Part shown: positions 63,585-64,000 of the stretch, one piece after another
Layout of the letters: each line of letters opens with the position of its first letter
How positions within the stretch are numbered: the first letter of the stretch is position 1
Origin: Streptomyces albogriseolus
Lineage (GTDB): Bacteria; Actinomycetota; Actinomycetes; Streptomycetales; Streptomycetaceae
Length of the DNA: 64,000 nt
Direction: 5' to 3'
Assembly (NCBI GenBank): GCA_014650475.1
Contig: BMVA01000013.1
Location: 62,001-126,000, forward strand
Notes under the pieces: generated by a model
The model's database searches: none
The model's input: only the letters and a program-made list of their open reading frames with translations
What the model was told of the DNA's origin: nothing
Made by a program: the position numbers and the translations under genes

Positions 63585-64000
63585 CATGGCCATGAACCCC
63601 CGCCTCCGCAAGCTCAACCTCACCGCACACGTCACCTCCTCGGTCGGCTGGCTCGGCGCTGTCGTCGTGTTCGTCGTCCTCGCTGCCGTGGGTCTTGCCG
63701 GCCAGGACCCCCAGAGGGTGCGCGGTGCCTACCTGGCGATGGAACTGACCGGCTGGTTCGCGCTGGTTCCCCTCAGCCTCGCCTCGCTGTTCACCGGGCT
63801 CGTCCAAGCCCTGGGGACGACCTGGGGTCTGTTCCGTTACTACTGGGTCGTCATCAAGCTGCTGATCAACGTGGTCGCGACCGCTCTGCTGCTCGTACAC
63901 ATGCAGGTGGTCGGCCATGTCGCCGACGCCGCGGCCCGGGCCACGCTTTCGAGTGATGACCTGGTAGGGATGAGGATCCAGCTGCTGGCCGACGCCGCCG
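63585..64000 (+). CDS. Multi-pass membrane protein (DUF2269-like), cut by the window edge
   Basis: At least 138 residues from ATG 63585, with helices HVTSSVGWLGAVVVFVVLAA, TGWFALVPLSLASLFTGLVQ and YYWVVIKLLINVVATALLLV and the turn GTTWGLFRYYWV. The histidine at the start of the first helix and the WGLFRYYWVVIKL segment are typical of this group, often found next to TetR-family genes. It starts four bases after the small gene. The 3' end lies outside the window. Confidence 0.8.

Noticed and set aside
1-64000. Insertion sequences, CRISPR arrays, tRNA or rRNA genes, phage genes
   Set aside because: I looked for transposase motifs, terminal repeats, regularly spaced repeats and tRNA-like cloverleaves and saw none that I could support.

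Overview
The window looks like a Streptomyces or close actinobacterial relative. It is very GC-rich, GTG starts and 1-4 base start/stop overlaps (ATGA, GTGA, TGATG) are common, and it carries actinobacterial signature genes: PspA with PspAA and PspAB, FemX, class E/F-type sortase, ResB/CcsB cytochrome c maturation and CsoR. I saw no tRNA, rRNA, CRISPR array, complete insertion sequence or replication gene. The mix of second-copy envelope genes, metal genes and gene remnants suggests an accessory island of a chromosome arm or large plasmid.

Layout. 1-8.6 kb: a response regulator cut by the window edge, a six-gene leftward operon of small membrane proteins, a methyltransferase-like protein and an ABC exporter, two CsoR-family regulators, and remnants of other genes. 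8.7-10.9 kb: a DUF302 protein and prfC. 11.5-19.4 kb: lipoprotein maturation (lgt, lnt), duplicated small membrane cassettes, a DegT-type aminotransferase, and the CcdA/TlpA thiol relay. 19.8-24.4 kb: a large repeat-containing membrane protein and a secreted LVIVD/PA-domain protein. 24.6-28.3 kb: copper homeostasis (csoR, copA, copZ), followed by a cobalamin riboswitch with no gene behind it. 28.6-31.2 kb: the pspA-pspAA-htpX-pspAB operon. 31.5-36.4 kb: cupredoxin, a Met-rich DUF5134-like protein, an M23 peptidase. 36.7-45.4 kb: SanA-like protein, a CsoR-boxed membrane protein, L,D-transpeptidase, ResB/CcsB, a Met/His-rich protein and a multicopper oxidase. 45.5-49.7 kb: a methyltransferase, BlaR1/BlaI-like pair, a frameshifted SulP transporter and carbonic anhydrase. 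49.9-55.4 kb: small secreted and membrane proteins, a methyltransferase, a DUF2218-like protein, an alpha/beta hydrolase. 54.6-61.3 kb: ECF sigma factor and partner, MurJ, FemX, methyltransferase, sortase with a DUF305-like substrate. 61.4-64 kb: Ni/Co transporter and a TetR regulator with its target genes.

Control. Four recurrent DNA signals tie the region together. (1) A dyad CTAA-N5-TTAG, often GCTAAGTNNNTTAGTAG, lies before or near many envelope and metal genes; the related form TACTACG-N4-CGTAGTA sits at the blaI/blaR locus. (2) Near-perfect CsoR boxes of the type ATACCCCCTAGGGGTAT precede copZ-copA, csoR, the multicopper oxidase operon and a novel membrane protein, and one more has no clear target. 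(3) Tandem GGGNCNNNNGNCCC boxes 21-22 bases apart, like DosR/OsdR sites, precede a csoR paralogue, a second csoR operon and pspA. (4) A GAGACA-N3-TGTCTC dyad is shared by a TetR gene region and a methyltransferase operon 11 kb away. My overall reading, which is inference, is a second set of extracytoplasmic maturation machinery (lipoprotein, cytochrome c, disulfide, cross-link and membrane-stress functions) under common metal or redox control.
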